Shown: positions 8,316 through 16,627 of the stretch, in pieces | Layout of the letters: every line of letters starts with the position of its first letter | Numbering within the stretch: the first letter of the stretch is position 1 | Origin: Streptococcus suis | GTDB lineage: Bacteria; Bacillota; Bacilli; Lactobacillales; Streptococcaceae | Reading direction: 5' to 3' | Length of the DNA: 64,000 nucleotides | Assembly: GCF_019856455.1 (NCBI RefSeq) | Contig: NZ_CP082205.1 | Coordinates: 1,612,001-1,676,000, forward strand | The notes under the pieces: model-generated | What the model saw: the letters and a program-made list of their open reading frames with translations, nothing else | The model's database searches: none | What the model was told of the DNA's origin: nothing | Program-made: the position numbers and the translations under genes

Positions 8316-9074
8316 CTAATCAAACAACTTATAATAATCTTCCAGTTTCATCTTGGATTTTTCTTCAGCCATTTGGTCCTGAATAATCTGACCATTTTTC
8401 ATGACAATCAAGCGATTACCGTGACACAGAGCATCTTCCATCTGGTGAGTGACCATGAGGGCCGTCATTCCCTTGGTCGCAATCAATTCGTCCGTTAATT
8501 GCATCAAGGATTGGCTGGTCTTAGGGTCAAGGGCTGCAGTATGCTCATCCAAGAGTAAAAGTTCAGGCTGTTTTAAACTCGCCATTAGCAAACTCAGTGC
8601 CTGACGTTGACCACCTGATAAAAGTCCTGCTGGCGTATCCAGATGTTTTTCCAGACCATTTCCCACTCTCGGCAAAAGCTGGGCAAATTCTTCCGTCTGT
8701 TGGGCCAATCTGCGTGGCACTAAGCCCCGCCCCTCACCACGATACTTGGCGATGAGCATATTTTCTGCCACTGTCATCCGCGGAGCAGTTCCCATTTTAG
8801 GATCTTGGAAAACACGCGCCAGATACTTAGCACGTTTTTCTGCAGGCCAATTGGTTACATCCTCACCAAGAATATGGACAGAACCACTAGTCAAGGGTAG
8901 GGTTCCAGCAATGACATTAAAGAGAGTTGACTTCCCAGCCCCATTTCCACCCAAAATGGTAATAAAATCACCCTGGTAAATGGTCAGATTGACATTGTCC
9001 AAAATCACACGTTCTTCATCAAAACCGTTTGTCACCACCTTGGTGGCATTTTTTAATTCAACAATTGCTTTCAT
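8316..9074 (-). CDS. trpZ: ABC transporter ATP-binding protein, tryptophan importer type
   Basis: A 252-residue ABC ATPase that powers the importer formed with the two upstream genes. It has Walker A GGNGAGKST (about residue 42), signature LSGGQRQ, Walker B LLLLDEHTAALD and switch histidine VTHQ. It overlaps the permease gene by 4 bases, so translation is coupled. The tryptophan assignment comes from operon context (PF04392-type binding protein and a T-box with candidate UGG specifier), not from this protein. Confidence 0.88.
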   Translation of the reverse strand: MKAIVELKNATKVVTNGFDEERVILDNVNLTIYQGDFITILGGNGAGKSTLFNVIAGTLPLTSGSVHILGEDVTNWPAEKRAKYLARVFQDPKMGTAPRMTVAENMLIAKYRGEGRGLVPRRLAQQTEEFAQLLPRVGNGLEKHLDTPAGLLSGGQRQALSLLMASLKQPELLLLDEHTAALDPKTSQSLMQLTDELIATKGMTALMVTHQMEDALCHGNRLIVMKNGQIIQDQMAEEKSKMKLEDYYKLFD

Positions 9075-9937
9075 CGTGACAGACTGGCTCCTTTCAGAAG
9101 TTTATTTTTCAACTCAGGAACCATGAGGCAAGTTGCCAGAATCATGGCCGAGAAGATACGGAGGTAGCTGGTATTGATACCGAGGGAAATGACCACCAAA
9201 ATTAAGAACTGATAGAAAATCGCTCCGACAACAATGGCCAAGAATCGTTCTAACATAGTAAGGTTACCATAAATTACCTCACCGATAATCAGACTAGCCA
9301 TACCGACCACAATGACACCAATACCACGCGACACATCCGCATAGCCTTCTTGTTGTGCAATCAAGGCACCTGCAAGAGCGATGATCCCATTTGAAAGAAC
9401 AAGACCTAGCAACTCCATTCGACTTGTATTGATACCAAAACTGCGAGCCATATCTGGATTATCCCCTGTTGCAATAAAGGCTTGTCCAAGGCGAGTATAG
9501 AGGAAGAACATCAAGGCACCAATCACCACCGCTAGACTACCTAGACCTAGCAAGAGACCATTAATTTGCTCAGAAAAAGGAAGGAAATCTTGTAAACGTT
9601 TGGTATTCAGTAAGCCTAGATTTGCCCTACCCATGATAAATAAAATGACAGAGTGACAGGAAGACATGACCAAGATACCAGCTAGGAGAGTGGGAATTTT
9701 CCCCTTGGTATAAAGCAAGCCTGTGATAAAGCCCGCCAAACAGCCAACAAGAACTGCTGCTAGAGTAGCCAAGATAGGATGAACTCCTTGCGTCAATAAG
9801 GTAACAGCAACCGCTCCTCCAAGCGGGAAAGAGCCCTCTGTCGTCATATCAGGAAAATTCAGAATCCGAAAGGTAACGAATATTCCCAAACCTAGTACAG
9901 CCCATAAAAGAGCCTGTGAAACTGTTGATACAATCAT
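9071..9937 (-). CDS. trpY: ABC transporter permease, tryptophan importer type
   Basis: A 288-residue branched-chain/PF02653-type permease with about eight hydrophobic segments and the conserved cytoplasmic loop region ATGDNPDMARSFGINTSRMELLGLVLSNGIIALAGAL. It forms the membrane channel of the importer. It is followed by the ATPase with a 4-base overlap and preceded by the binding-protein gene 22 bases away. Family members serve tryptophan or other amino acids; here the leader suggests tryptophan. Confidence 0.87.
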   Translation of the reverse strand: MIVSTVSQALLWAVLGLGIFVTFRILNFPDMTTEGSFPLGGAVAVTLLTQGVHPILATLAAVLVGCLAGFITGLLYTKGKIPTLLAGILVMSSCHSVILFIMGRANLGLLNTKRLQDFLPFSEQINGLLLGLGSLAVVIGALMFFLYTRLGQAFIATGDNPDMARSFGINTSRMELLGLVLSNGIIALAGALIAQQEGYADVSRGIGVIVVGMASLIIGEVIYGNLTMLERFLAIVVGAIFYQFLILVVISLGINTSYLRIFSAMILATCLMVPELKNKLLKGASLSR

Positions 9938-9959
9938 ATTTTTCCTTTTCTTTTATCTC

Positions 9960-10961
9960 TTATTCGATAACCTTGCTTGCTTTACTAATCACATCATCTG
10001 ACAAGGTAATTCCTAATTCTTTAGCAACTTTTTGGTTGACAACAACGGTACCCTCGTTAAAGATTTGTACAGGTGTATCCGCTGGATTGGCACCATCAAG
10101 AATTTTCGCAGCCATCTTACCAGTTGCCACACCCAAGTCATACTGGCTAAGGGTAACAGATGCGATACCTCCACCTTCTACCATATCTTCTACGCTGGTG
10201 AAAATCGGAGTTTTGGTTTTATTTACCACAGATACGACAGTTGAAAATGCTGAGGCAACTGTGTTGTCTACTGGTGTAAAGAGAACATCTGCTTTACTAC
10301 TTGCGACCTCTACTGTCGCTGCAATTTCATTACTAGAAGCAACTGCATATTCAAGAACAGTATAGCCAGCCTCTTCTGCTGCTGCCTTAAATTCCGCTAC
10401 TTGAATTTTTGAATTGTCTTCGTTTGAAGAATAGAGGACACCGATAGTTTTAGCATCTGGTGTGATTTCTTTAATGAGAGAAACTGCGTCTGCTACTGGT
10501 GTTTGGTCTGATACCCCTGTAATATTTCCACCAGGATTTTTCAAGTCAGTTACCAAGTTAGCACCAACAGGATCTGTCACAGCCCCCATGATAATGGGTA
10601 ATTCTGTGGTTGCATTGGCAAGACCTTGTGCAGCAGGTGTTGCGATACCAATCAATAATTCATTGCCATTGTCCACCAATTTTTTACTCATGGTTTGAAC
10701 TTGGGATTGATCACCCTCAGCATTCATAAAATCAATTTCTAAATTATCCGTTGTGGTATAACCACCTTCTTTAAGACCTGCCTTGATTCCCTTATAAATC
10801 TCATCTAATGAATCATGTGTCACAAATTGCAGAACTCCAATTTTGACTTTCTCTGTGCTATTGGATGAATTGCTCTGTTCTTTTTGCGTCAAAAACAGGG
10901 CAGCAACTACCATAACAGTAAGGGCAACAATTGTAGCTAGTAAGTTTTTATTTTTCAACAT
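9960..10961 (-). CDS. trpX: ABC substrate-binding protein, tryptophan importer type
   Basis: A 333-residue PF04392-family periplasmic-type binding protein, anchored by an N-terminal membrane helix (residues 7-24) with no lipobox cysteine. Motifs include KIGVLQFVTHDSLDEIYKGIK, IMGAVTDPVGANLV, GVSDQTPV and GVLYSSNEDNS. It is first in the trpXYZ-type operon. AAAAGGAG precedes the start by 7 bases. A Trp-rich leader ORF ends 38 bases upstream and a T-box lies above that. That it binds tryptophan is inferred from the leader and known streptococcal TrpX families. Confidence 0.87.
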   Translation of the reverse strand: MLKNKNLLATIVALTVMVVAALFLTQKEQSNSSNSTEKVKIGVLQFVTHDSLDEIYKGIKAGLKEGGYTTTDNLEIDFMNAEGDQSQVQTMSKKLVDNGNELLIGIATPAAQGLANATTELPIIMGAVTDPVGANLVTDLKNPGGNITGVSDQTPVADAVSLIKEITPDAKTIGVLYSSNEDNSKIQVAEFKAAAEEAGYTVLEYAVASSNEIAATVEVASSKADVLFTPVDNTVASAFSTVVSVVNKTKTPIFTSVEDMVEGGGIASVTLSQYDLGVATGKMAAKILDGANPADTPVQIFNEGTVVVNQKVAKELGITLSDDVISKASKVIE

Positions 10962-10999
10962 ATTTCATTCTCCTTTTAAAAATGCACAATATCCAATTT

Positions 11000-11044
11000 C
11001 TACGTCATCAATATATTATCCCACCATCGCCATCGTTTCATCAT
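11000..11044 (-). CDS. Trp-rich leader peptide MMKRWRWWDNILMT
   Basis: A 14-codon ORF between the T-box terminator and trpX, on the same strand. It has Shine-Dalgarno AAGAGGT 5-6 bases before tandem ATG codons (11044 and 11041), encodes Trp at positions 5, 7 and 8, and ends with TAG at 11000-11002, 38 bases before the trpX start. Three Trp in 14 codons is far above chance for such a rare residue. It resembles in concept the Bacillus subtilis rtpLP leader, which sits behind a T-box and senses tRNA-Trp by ribosome stalling. Translation and function here are inferred. Confidence 0.65.
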   Translation of the reverse strand: MMKRWRWWDNILMT

Positions 11045-11134
11045 GATTACCTCTTAATTTCTATCATTGTCAAAGTAGAATATAATGATCGGTATCTCAT
11101 TTTTTCAATTGAACGACAATCTACAAAGACAAGG

Positions 11135-11172
11135 AAAAAGCCCCCGCATACTGAAAAACAGTATACGAGGGC
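11135..11172 (-). terminator. T-box regulated terminator
   Basis: Stem CCTCGTATACTG / CAGTATGCGGGGG with a TTTTT loop, followed by CTTTTTCC on the minus strand. It competes with the antiterminator that contains the T-box sequence at 11181-11193. Confidence 0.85.
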
Positions 11173-11541
11173 GTCAATGACACGGTGCCACCTCAATTAT
11201 GGGAATTGTCTAGAATCCTCCCATATCTCATCTCCTCTAACAAGGAGTTGCACTGTAAGGTGTGCGGACCGAACTACCATTGTTTTAAGTTCATTTGCAT
11301 GATTGATTTGGCTGTGTACTTTGTTAGCTCTCCTTGCTATACCGCTAGTATAAGCTACGTCGACCTGCCTCGTACTCAACCAAAACAGTCTACGCAAAGT
11401 ATGCTATATCAAACAATCATTTGTGCACCTAAGTCTGAAGACAGACAATTCTGCACATCAGCCCATTTCATAAAACTCCGCCACCTGTTCTCAGCACCAC
11501 AGGCTCCCTGAAGACTTCTGCTTTACTACTTCTTCTGATTA
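11135..11541 (-). ncRNA. T-box riboswitch leader, probably tRNA-Trp specific
   Basis: A leader of about 400 nt transcribed from the promoter at 11548-11576. It contains the T-box core GGTGGCACCGTG at 11181-11193 in the antiterminator and, just after it, an intrinsic terminator (11135-11172). Stem I features are near the 5' end, with an AGGGAGCC..GGTGG..AACAGGTGG region at about 11475-11510. A TGG at 11463-11465 within GAAATGGGC is placed where the specifier codon is expected, which suggests uncharged tRNA-Trp as ligand. The specifier assignment was read by eye and not folded. Confidence 0.85.
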
Positions 11542-11547
11542 CAGACG

Positions 11548-11576
11548 ATTATACGGTATCAAAATCACTTTGTCAA
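11548..11576 (-). promoter_or_regulatory. Consensus promoter of the T-box/trpXYZ-type operon
   Basis: TTGACA (11571-11576) and TATAAT (11548-11553) with exactly 17 bases between them on the minus strand. Both hexamers are perfect, so initiation should be strong and regulation should fall on the leader. Confidence 0.88.
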
Positions 11577-11701
11577 GACTTTTAATTAAATTTTCTGAAA
11601 ACTTTTTACCAATTTTTTATTGGCTTTAGACCAAGTCTCATCTAAATTCTCTAAAATATGATATACTAGACTGAGTTATAGCTATTAGAAAGAGGAAAAC
11701 C

Positions 11702-13360
11702 ATGTCTTTTGACGGATTTTTTTTACATCACATGACGGCTGAGTTAAGGGCCAATTTAGAAGGTGGGCGGATTCAGAAAATCAACCAGCCCTTTGAACAG
11801 GAAATTGTTCTGAACATCCGTAGCAACCGTCAGAGCCATAAATTGCTCCTGTCCGCCCATTCGGTTTTCGGTCGAGTTCAGCTGACCCAATCGGACTTTA
11901 CCAATCCCAAGGTACCCAATACCTTTACCATGATTCTGCGGAAATACTTGCAGGGAGCTATTATCGAGGAGATTCGTCAGTTGGACAATGACCGCATCTT
12001 AGAATTTTCGGTGTCCAACAAGGACGAGATTGGCGACCATATCCAAGCTACCTTGATTGTGGAAATCATGGGCAAGCACAGCAATATCATCTTGGTGGAT
12101 AAGTCTGAGCAGAAGATTATTGAGGCTATCAAGCACGTTGGTTTCTCGCAAAATTCCTACCGAACCATCTTGCCAGGTTCCACCTACATTCGTCCACCGG
12201 AGACGCATTCTCTCAATCCTTATACGGTATCTGACGAGAAATTGTTTGAAATCTTATCGACTCAGGAACTGAGTCCGAAAAATCTCCAACAGGTCTTTCA
12301 AGGTTTGGGTCGGGATACAGCTTCTGAACTGGCTAGTCACTTGCAGACGGACCGCCTGAAGAACTTCCGTGCCTTTTTTGACCAGGCTACACAGCCTAGC
12401 CTAACGGACAAATCCTATGCTGCTCTGCCATTTACCAATAGCCCTGAAAACCAGCCACACTTTGAGAGCCTGAGCAGTCTGCTGGACTTCTACTATCAGG
12501 ACAAGGCGGAGCGGGACCGGGTGGCCCAGCAGGCCAATGAGCTGATCAAGCGAGTGGCCAGTGAGCTAGAGAAAAATCGCAAGAAACTGGTCAAGCAGGA
12601 GCAGGAATTGGCGGATACGGAGACGGCGGAGTTGGTGCGACAAAAGGGCGAGCTCTTGACCACCTATCTGCATCAAGTGCCAAATGACCAGGCTAGTGTG
12701 ACCTTAGACAACTACTATACGGGCCAGGAACTGGAGATTGAGTTGGACGTGGCTCTTACTCCTAGCCAGAATGCCCAACGTTATTTCAAAAAGTACCAGA
12801 AACTCAAGGAGGCGGTCAAACACCTGACCAACTTGATTGAGGAGACCAAGGCAACCATTGTCTATCTGGAGTCCGTTGACACCATGCTGGGACAGGCTAG
12901 TCTGGCAGAAATCGATGAAATCCGTGAGGAATTGATTGAAACAGGCTACCTCAAGCGCCGCCACCGTGAGAAAATCCATAAGCGCCAGAAACCTGAACGT
13001 TACTTGGCGACGGACGGGAAGACTATTATTCTGGTCGGGAAAAATAACCTGCAAAATGATGAGTTGACCTTCAAAATGGCCAAAAAAGGCGAACTTTGGT
13101 TCCATGCCAAAGACATCCCAGGCAGTCATGTGGTCATCACAGACAACTTGGACCCAAGCGATGAGGTCAAGACCGATGCTGCCGAGTTGGCTGCCTACTT
13201 CTCCAAGGCTAGACATTCTAACTTGGTCCAAGTCGACATGATTGAAGCCAAAAAACTCCATAAACCAACAGGTGGCAAGCCAGGTTTTGTGACCTACCGC
13301 GGTCAGAAGACCCTCCGTGTCACCCCAACTGAAGACAAAATAAAATCCATGAAAATCTAG
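11702..13360 (+). CDS. rqcH: RqcH/NFACT protein (fibronectin-binding protein FbpA/PavA family)
   Basis: A 552-residue NFACT protein. The family recruits tRNA-Ala to stalled 50S subunits and adds alanine tails during ribosome quality control; streptococcal members (PavA, FBPS) were also described as fibronectin/fibrinogen-binding surface proteins. It has an N-terminal NFACT-N domain from MSFDGFFLHHMTAEL with IMGKHSNIILVD, a central coiled coil (about residues 265-420) and NFACT-R with GELWFHAKDIPGSHVVI. No signal peptide or wall anchor is present. The start has AAAGAGGAAAACC upstream, and a TATACT-type -10 lies near 11660. Confidence 0.92.
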   Translation: MSFDGFFLHHMTAELRANLEGGRIQKINQPFEQEIVLNIRSNRQSHKLLLSAHSVFGRVQLTQSDFTNPKVPNTFTMILRKYLQGAIIEEIRQLDNDRILEFSVSNKDEIGDHIQATLIVEIMGKHSNIILVDKSEQKIIEAIKHVGFSQNSYRTILPGSTYIRPPETHSLNPYTVSDEKLFEILSTQELSPKNLQQVFQGLGRDTASELASHLQTDRLKNFRAFFDQATQPSLTDKSYAALPFTNSPENQPHFESLSSLLDFYYQDKAERDRVAQQANELIKRVASELEKNRKKLVKQEQELADTETAELVRQKGELLTTYLHQVPNDQASVTLDNYYTGQELEIELDVALTPSQNAQRYFKKYQKLKEAVKHLTNLIEETKATIVYLESVDTMLGQASLAEIDEIREELIETGYLKRRHREKIHKRQKPERYLATDGKTIILVGKNNLQNDELTFKMAKKGELWFHAKDIPGSHVVITDNLDPSDEVKTDAAELAAYFSKARHSNLVQVDMIEAKKLHKPTGGKPGFVTYRGQKTLRVTPTEDKIKSMKI

Positions 13361-13373
13361 TTCATGGATTTTT
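13343..13373. terminator. Bidirectional terminator between rqcH and budA
   Basis: Hairpin AAATCCATG / CATGGATTT, with an A-run on one side and TTT on the other. The rqcH stop codon lies in its loop region. The convergent acetolactate decarboxylase gene ends 13 bases beyond it. Confidence 0.75.
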
Positions 13374-13385
13374 CTGTATTGAAAC

Positions 13386-14102
13386 CTACTCCGCCTTATC
13401 AATATCTTCTCTAACTTCCTTAGCGTTGAACTTAGCAAAAAGATACTGGCGGTCTTGGACTGGGAAGCGTTGATCCAGTTGATCGACTGGTCCCACTTCC
13501 ACCATTCCTTCTGAGATAACATAATCCATGACATGCCCGCCAAATGTCAAATCATCCGAAATAAAATGCAAATGATAGCCAGCCACACTGACACCATGGA
13601 AAATCTCTGGCGTCCAAATACCAACAATGGTACCTGAAATATTCTCAGCGATATACTCAGGCTGGCGACTTGCCACCTCCGCAAAACGAACATCAGAAGC
13701 CGATTTTGGAATCATGCGCACGTGCATATGCGAAAACGTCCCTTTGATTTTGATAGAACGAAAAAGATTTTCGCCATCATAATAGGATTCAATCCGCTGG
13801 TGCAATTCATCGCTAGTCATTTCAAAGCGTTGTTTGAAAATCACTTCTGCCTCATGGAAAATGACCGCCGCATAGGGAACTTTCATATCAGCTGGAACTT
13901 CAACCACTTCTGGTTTCTCCCCTGCTCCCTTGGCCTGATAAGCCTTTCCATCCAAAACAATCAGCTCGCCATCAATGGAATCCAGAGTTCCCAAACCCAA
14001 ATCACCATGTTCCAACAATTCGCCAACCATCAAGGAGCCGCCATACAGTCCAGCCATTAAGGCACCTAAAGTATTGTATTGAAATAATCGATTTACTTGC
14101 AT
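13386..14102 (-). CDS. budA: Alpha-acetolactate decarboxylase
   Basis: A 238-residue cytosolic zinc enzyme that converts 2-acetolactate to acetoin in pyruvate overflow metabolism. Family motifs are FQYNTLGALMAGLYGGSLMVGELLEHGDLGLGTLD at the N-terminus and the metal-binding GYHLHFISDDLTFGGHV near residue 180-195. The start follows the stop of the upstream TPR gene by 3 bases, which suggests cotranscription. Also called aldB or alsD in related species. Confidence 0.92.
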   Translation of the reverse strand: MQVNRLFQYNTLGALMAGLYGGSLMVGELLEHGDLGLGTLDSIDGELIVLDGKAYQAKGAGEKPEVVEVPADMKVPYAAVIFHEAEVIFKQRFEMTSDELHQRIESYYDGENLFRSIKIKGTFSHMHVRMIPKSASDVRFAEVASRQPEYIAENISGTIVGIWTPEIFHGVSVAGYHLHFISDDLTFGGHVMDYVISEGMVEVGPVDQLDQRFPVQDRQYLFAKFNAKEVREDIDKAE

Positions 14103-14105
14103 AAC

Positions 14106-15335
14106 CTACTCTTCATTCAAAAATTCTTGCATGGCTAAATCGTCTGGCACCAATTGGATATAACGACTAGCTTGCTCTTTTGCCTCATCCAAACGACCAA
14201 GTTGACGTAAAACCGCTACGTAATCAGCCAAAAATTCAGGATTCTCAGCCAATTCTCCAGCCAATTCATCGTAAAGCTCAATAGCTTCATCATCTCTTTC
14301 TAGAGCTTGATAAGCCTTGGCCACATTCCAGCGAGCTAGAACGTTATCGACCTCTTCATCAAATAAAGCTACAACCTCTTCAAATCGCTCTTGCTCAAGA
14401 TACAGATTGGACAAGCGCAGAGCTAGTTCGTTACTATCATCTGCCACCTCTTTTGCCCGTAGAAGATAATCTTCTGCCCCCGCCTCGTCATGCAATTCAT
14501 AGGCATATCGGGATGCTTGAAGCAAAAGATTGGCATCAAAGTCATTTTTTGCCAGGCCTTTTTGAGTCATAGCCAAGGCATCATCAATCTTATGCTCGGC
14601 ATGAAGCGACTGAGCATAGGCATATTCATAGCCCTCAAAATCAGGATTGATGGTATCCAACTGCTTGAAATAGAGATTGGCCTTTTGGTATTCTTCTCGT
14701 TCAAATAGCAGAGCTGCCAATTCAAAGACCGTCTGATCATCGTATTCCAACTCAACAGCTTTTTCCAAAAATTCAATCGCCGCTTCAAATTTCCCCAAAC
14801 TTGCATAGGCAATACCAATTCGCTGATAGGTAGAAACTCCCGTTAATTCGTAGATTTCACGATTATCCAGCTGGGCATAGTAGGAAATAGCCTCATTAAA
14901 AAGCTCCAGTTCCATATCCAATTCTGCTAAGCCAAAGAGGATGATGGGGTCATCTGATAAGTGACTTGCTTCTAACAATTTTTCACGCGCCACATCCGAC
15001 AAGCCTTCTGCCTGATACAAGTCCGCCTTGACCAACAAGGTTTCTACATAGGCAGGACTGTCTTCCGAAATTTCCTCCAAATAAGCAAAAGCTTCTTCGA
15101 CCATGCCGTCTTCAAATGCTATTTGGGCAAGATTGATCAGTACTTCGGGAAATTCTTCTTTGACCTGTTCATAGATTTGTCTAGCCTGTGGGAAAAAACC
15201 AATGCCTTCTAAGTAGGCTGCCAAGGACAAAAGTGTTTCGCTATCATCTTGCACCAAGGCGCGCTTGAAATACTTATCTGCCTTGTCTAAATCCTGTTGG
15301 TCCAAACAAACCAACATTTTTTCACTATTGTTCAT
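14106..15335 (-). CDS. Tetratricopeptide repeat protein
   Basis: A 409-residue cytosolic protein made almost entirely of TPR-like helical pairs (for example EAAIEFLEKAVELEYDDQTVFELAALLF and DDEAIELYDELAGEL). It is strongly acidic. Such proteins act as protein-interaction scaffolds; no partner is apparent. Its start overlaps the end of the AI-2E family gene by 11 bases and its stop is 3 bases from budA, giving a three-gene unit. Confidence 0.85.
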   Translation of the reverse strand: MNNSEKMLVCLDQQDLDKADKYFKRALVQDDSETLLSLAAYLEGIGFFPQARQIYEQVKEEFPEVLINLAQIAFEDGMVEEAFAYLEEISEDSPAYVETLLVKADLYQAEGLSDVAREKLLEASHLSDDPIILFGLAELDMELELFNEAISYYAQLDNREIYELTGVSTYQRIGIAYASLGKFEAAIEFLEKAVELEYDDQTVFELAALLFEREEYQKANLYFKQLDTINPDFEGYEYAYAQSLHAEHKIDDALAMTQKGLAKNDFDANLLLQASRYAYELHDEAGAEDYLLRAKEVADDSNELALRLSNLYLEQERFEEVVALFDEEVDNVLARWNVAKAYQALERDDEAIELYDELAGELAENPEFLADYVAVLRQLGRLDEAKEQASRYIQLVPDDLAMQEFLNEE

Positions 15336-16491
15336 TCACAACCTCATTTTCTTCATCTTCATACAAACTACTGTGTGCCTTGTACCATTCAAATGCCGCT
15401 TTCACTAAAACCTTAATAGAGGCATATATTGGAATTCCCAGAAGAACTCCTAGGACACCATACATCTGACCAGCTGTCAATAATACAAATAAAATGGTAA
15501 TCGGATGAATACTTAGGGAGCTTCCGATAATCAATGGTGTCACAAAACGACCTTCTATAGTCTGCTCAATCATAAAGACTACTAAAACCTTTATCAGCAT
15601 GATTGGACCAGCAATCAATCCTAAAATAACAGCTGGAATCATGGCCAAGAAAGAACCCAAATACGGAATTAGATTGAGGAAACCAGCCATCACCCCCAAA
15701 GTTATTGGATAGCTAAGACCAATGATTGAGAACATCACTGAGAACATCAGGGCAACAATAATCGCAACGGTCACCTGACCACGAACATAGTTTGATAATT
15801 GCCCATTCACATCTGATAGTACTGTTCCAATCGGTTCTCTCCACTTGGTTGGTAGATATTGGGTGATGTGTTTATTCAAATACTGACCATCCCGTAACAG
15901 ATAAAAGAGAATAAAAGGCATAATCAGAACAGCAACAATAATCTGTGAAGCGGTTGAAATCAAATTACTTGCCCAGTTCACAGCACTTGTTGAAAATTTT
16001 TGCGCATAAGCAACTGCTTGATCATTGACCTTATTTAACAATTCCAATGCAGTAGGACGAAATTGTTCAAATCTTTGGTCCTGCAATAAGCTCGTCACTT
16101 GCCCTTCGATTTTTTGGATATTTGCTGGCAGGTTTTGCGCAAAAGATGTCACTTGCTCTTGAATACTCGGAATTGCCACCGCCAGTCCCCAGATAACGAG
16201 AAGACTGATTAAAACAAAGAGAATGGAAATACCAACTGTACGAGAAATTTTATGCTTTTCCATCCAGTCAACCATCGGATTTAATAGGTAATACAAAAGA
16301 CCTGTTAAAATCATCGGTAACAATACAATTTCTAAAAAGCTTCCTATCGGTCTGAATAAAAAACTAATTTTACTAAAAATAAATATGGTCAAAAAAGTCA
16401 GCAAGGTTACCAATAAAAATGTCACCGCTTGGCTATTTAAAAACAAGCGGAAAAACCAAGTCAGACTAAATTTTTGATGCTTATCTTCCAT
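15325..16491 (-). CDS. AI-2E family (PerM/YtvI) membrane transporter
   Basis: A 388-residue polytopic membrane protein of PF01594, with about eight membrane segments. A long extracytoplasmic/amphipathic section (about residues 100-165, IQEQVTSFAQNLPANIQKIEGQ) follows the third or fourth. The conserved GFLNLIPYLGSFLAMIPAVILGL and the C-terminal VLLGIPIYASIKVL are present. Some relatives export autoinducer-2 and others act in Na+/H+ exchange; the substrate here cannot be assigned. It is first in the unit with the TPR and budA genes. Confidence 0.85.
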   Translation of the reverse strand: MEDKHQKFSLTWFFRLFLNSQAVTFLLVTLLTFLTIFIFSKISFLFRPIGSFLEIVLLPMILTGLLYYLLNPMVDWMEKHKISRTVGISILFVLISLLVIWGLAVAIPSIQEQVTSFAQNLPANIQKIEGQVTSLLQDQRFEQFRPTALELLNKVNDQAVAYAQKFSTSAVNWASNLISTASQIIVAVLIMPFILFYLLRDGQYLNKHITQYLPTKWREPIGTVLSDVNGQLSNYVRGQVTVAIIVALMFSVMFSIIGLSYPITLGVMAGFLNLIPYLGSFLAMIPAVILGLIAGPIMLIKVLVVFMIEQTIEGRFVTPLIIGSSLSIHPITILFVLLTAGQMYGVLGVLLGIPIYASIKVLVKAAFEWYKAHSSLYEDEENEVVNEQ

Positions 16492-16627
16492 CTAATACAC
16501 TCCTAGTCTTTTTTTTCTATTGTAACATGGAGAAAGGATTTTTGTAAAAATCAACTACAGAATTTATACGACTTTCTCAGAAAAACATGGTATAATTTTA
16601 TCAATCATTTCCAAAAAGGAGAATCCT

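Noticed and set aside
10843..11302. Plus-strand ORFs over the T-box region
   Set aside because: They overlap the T-box, leader peptide and trpX on the other strand and have no Shine-Dalgarno.
12704..13543. A 279-codon minus-strand frame opposite rqcH
   Set aside because: It overlaps the well-supported rqcH gene and the end of budA, has no family match and no ribosome site.
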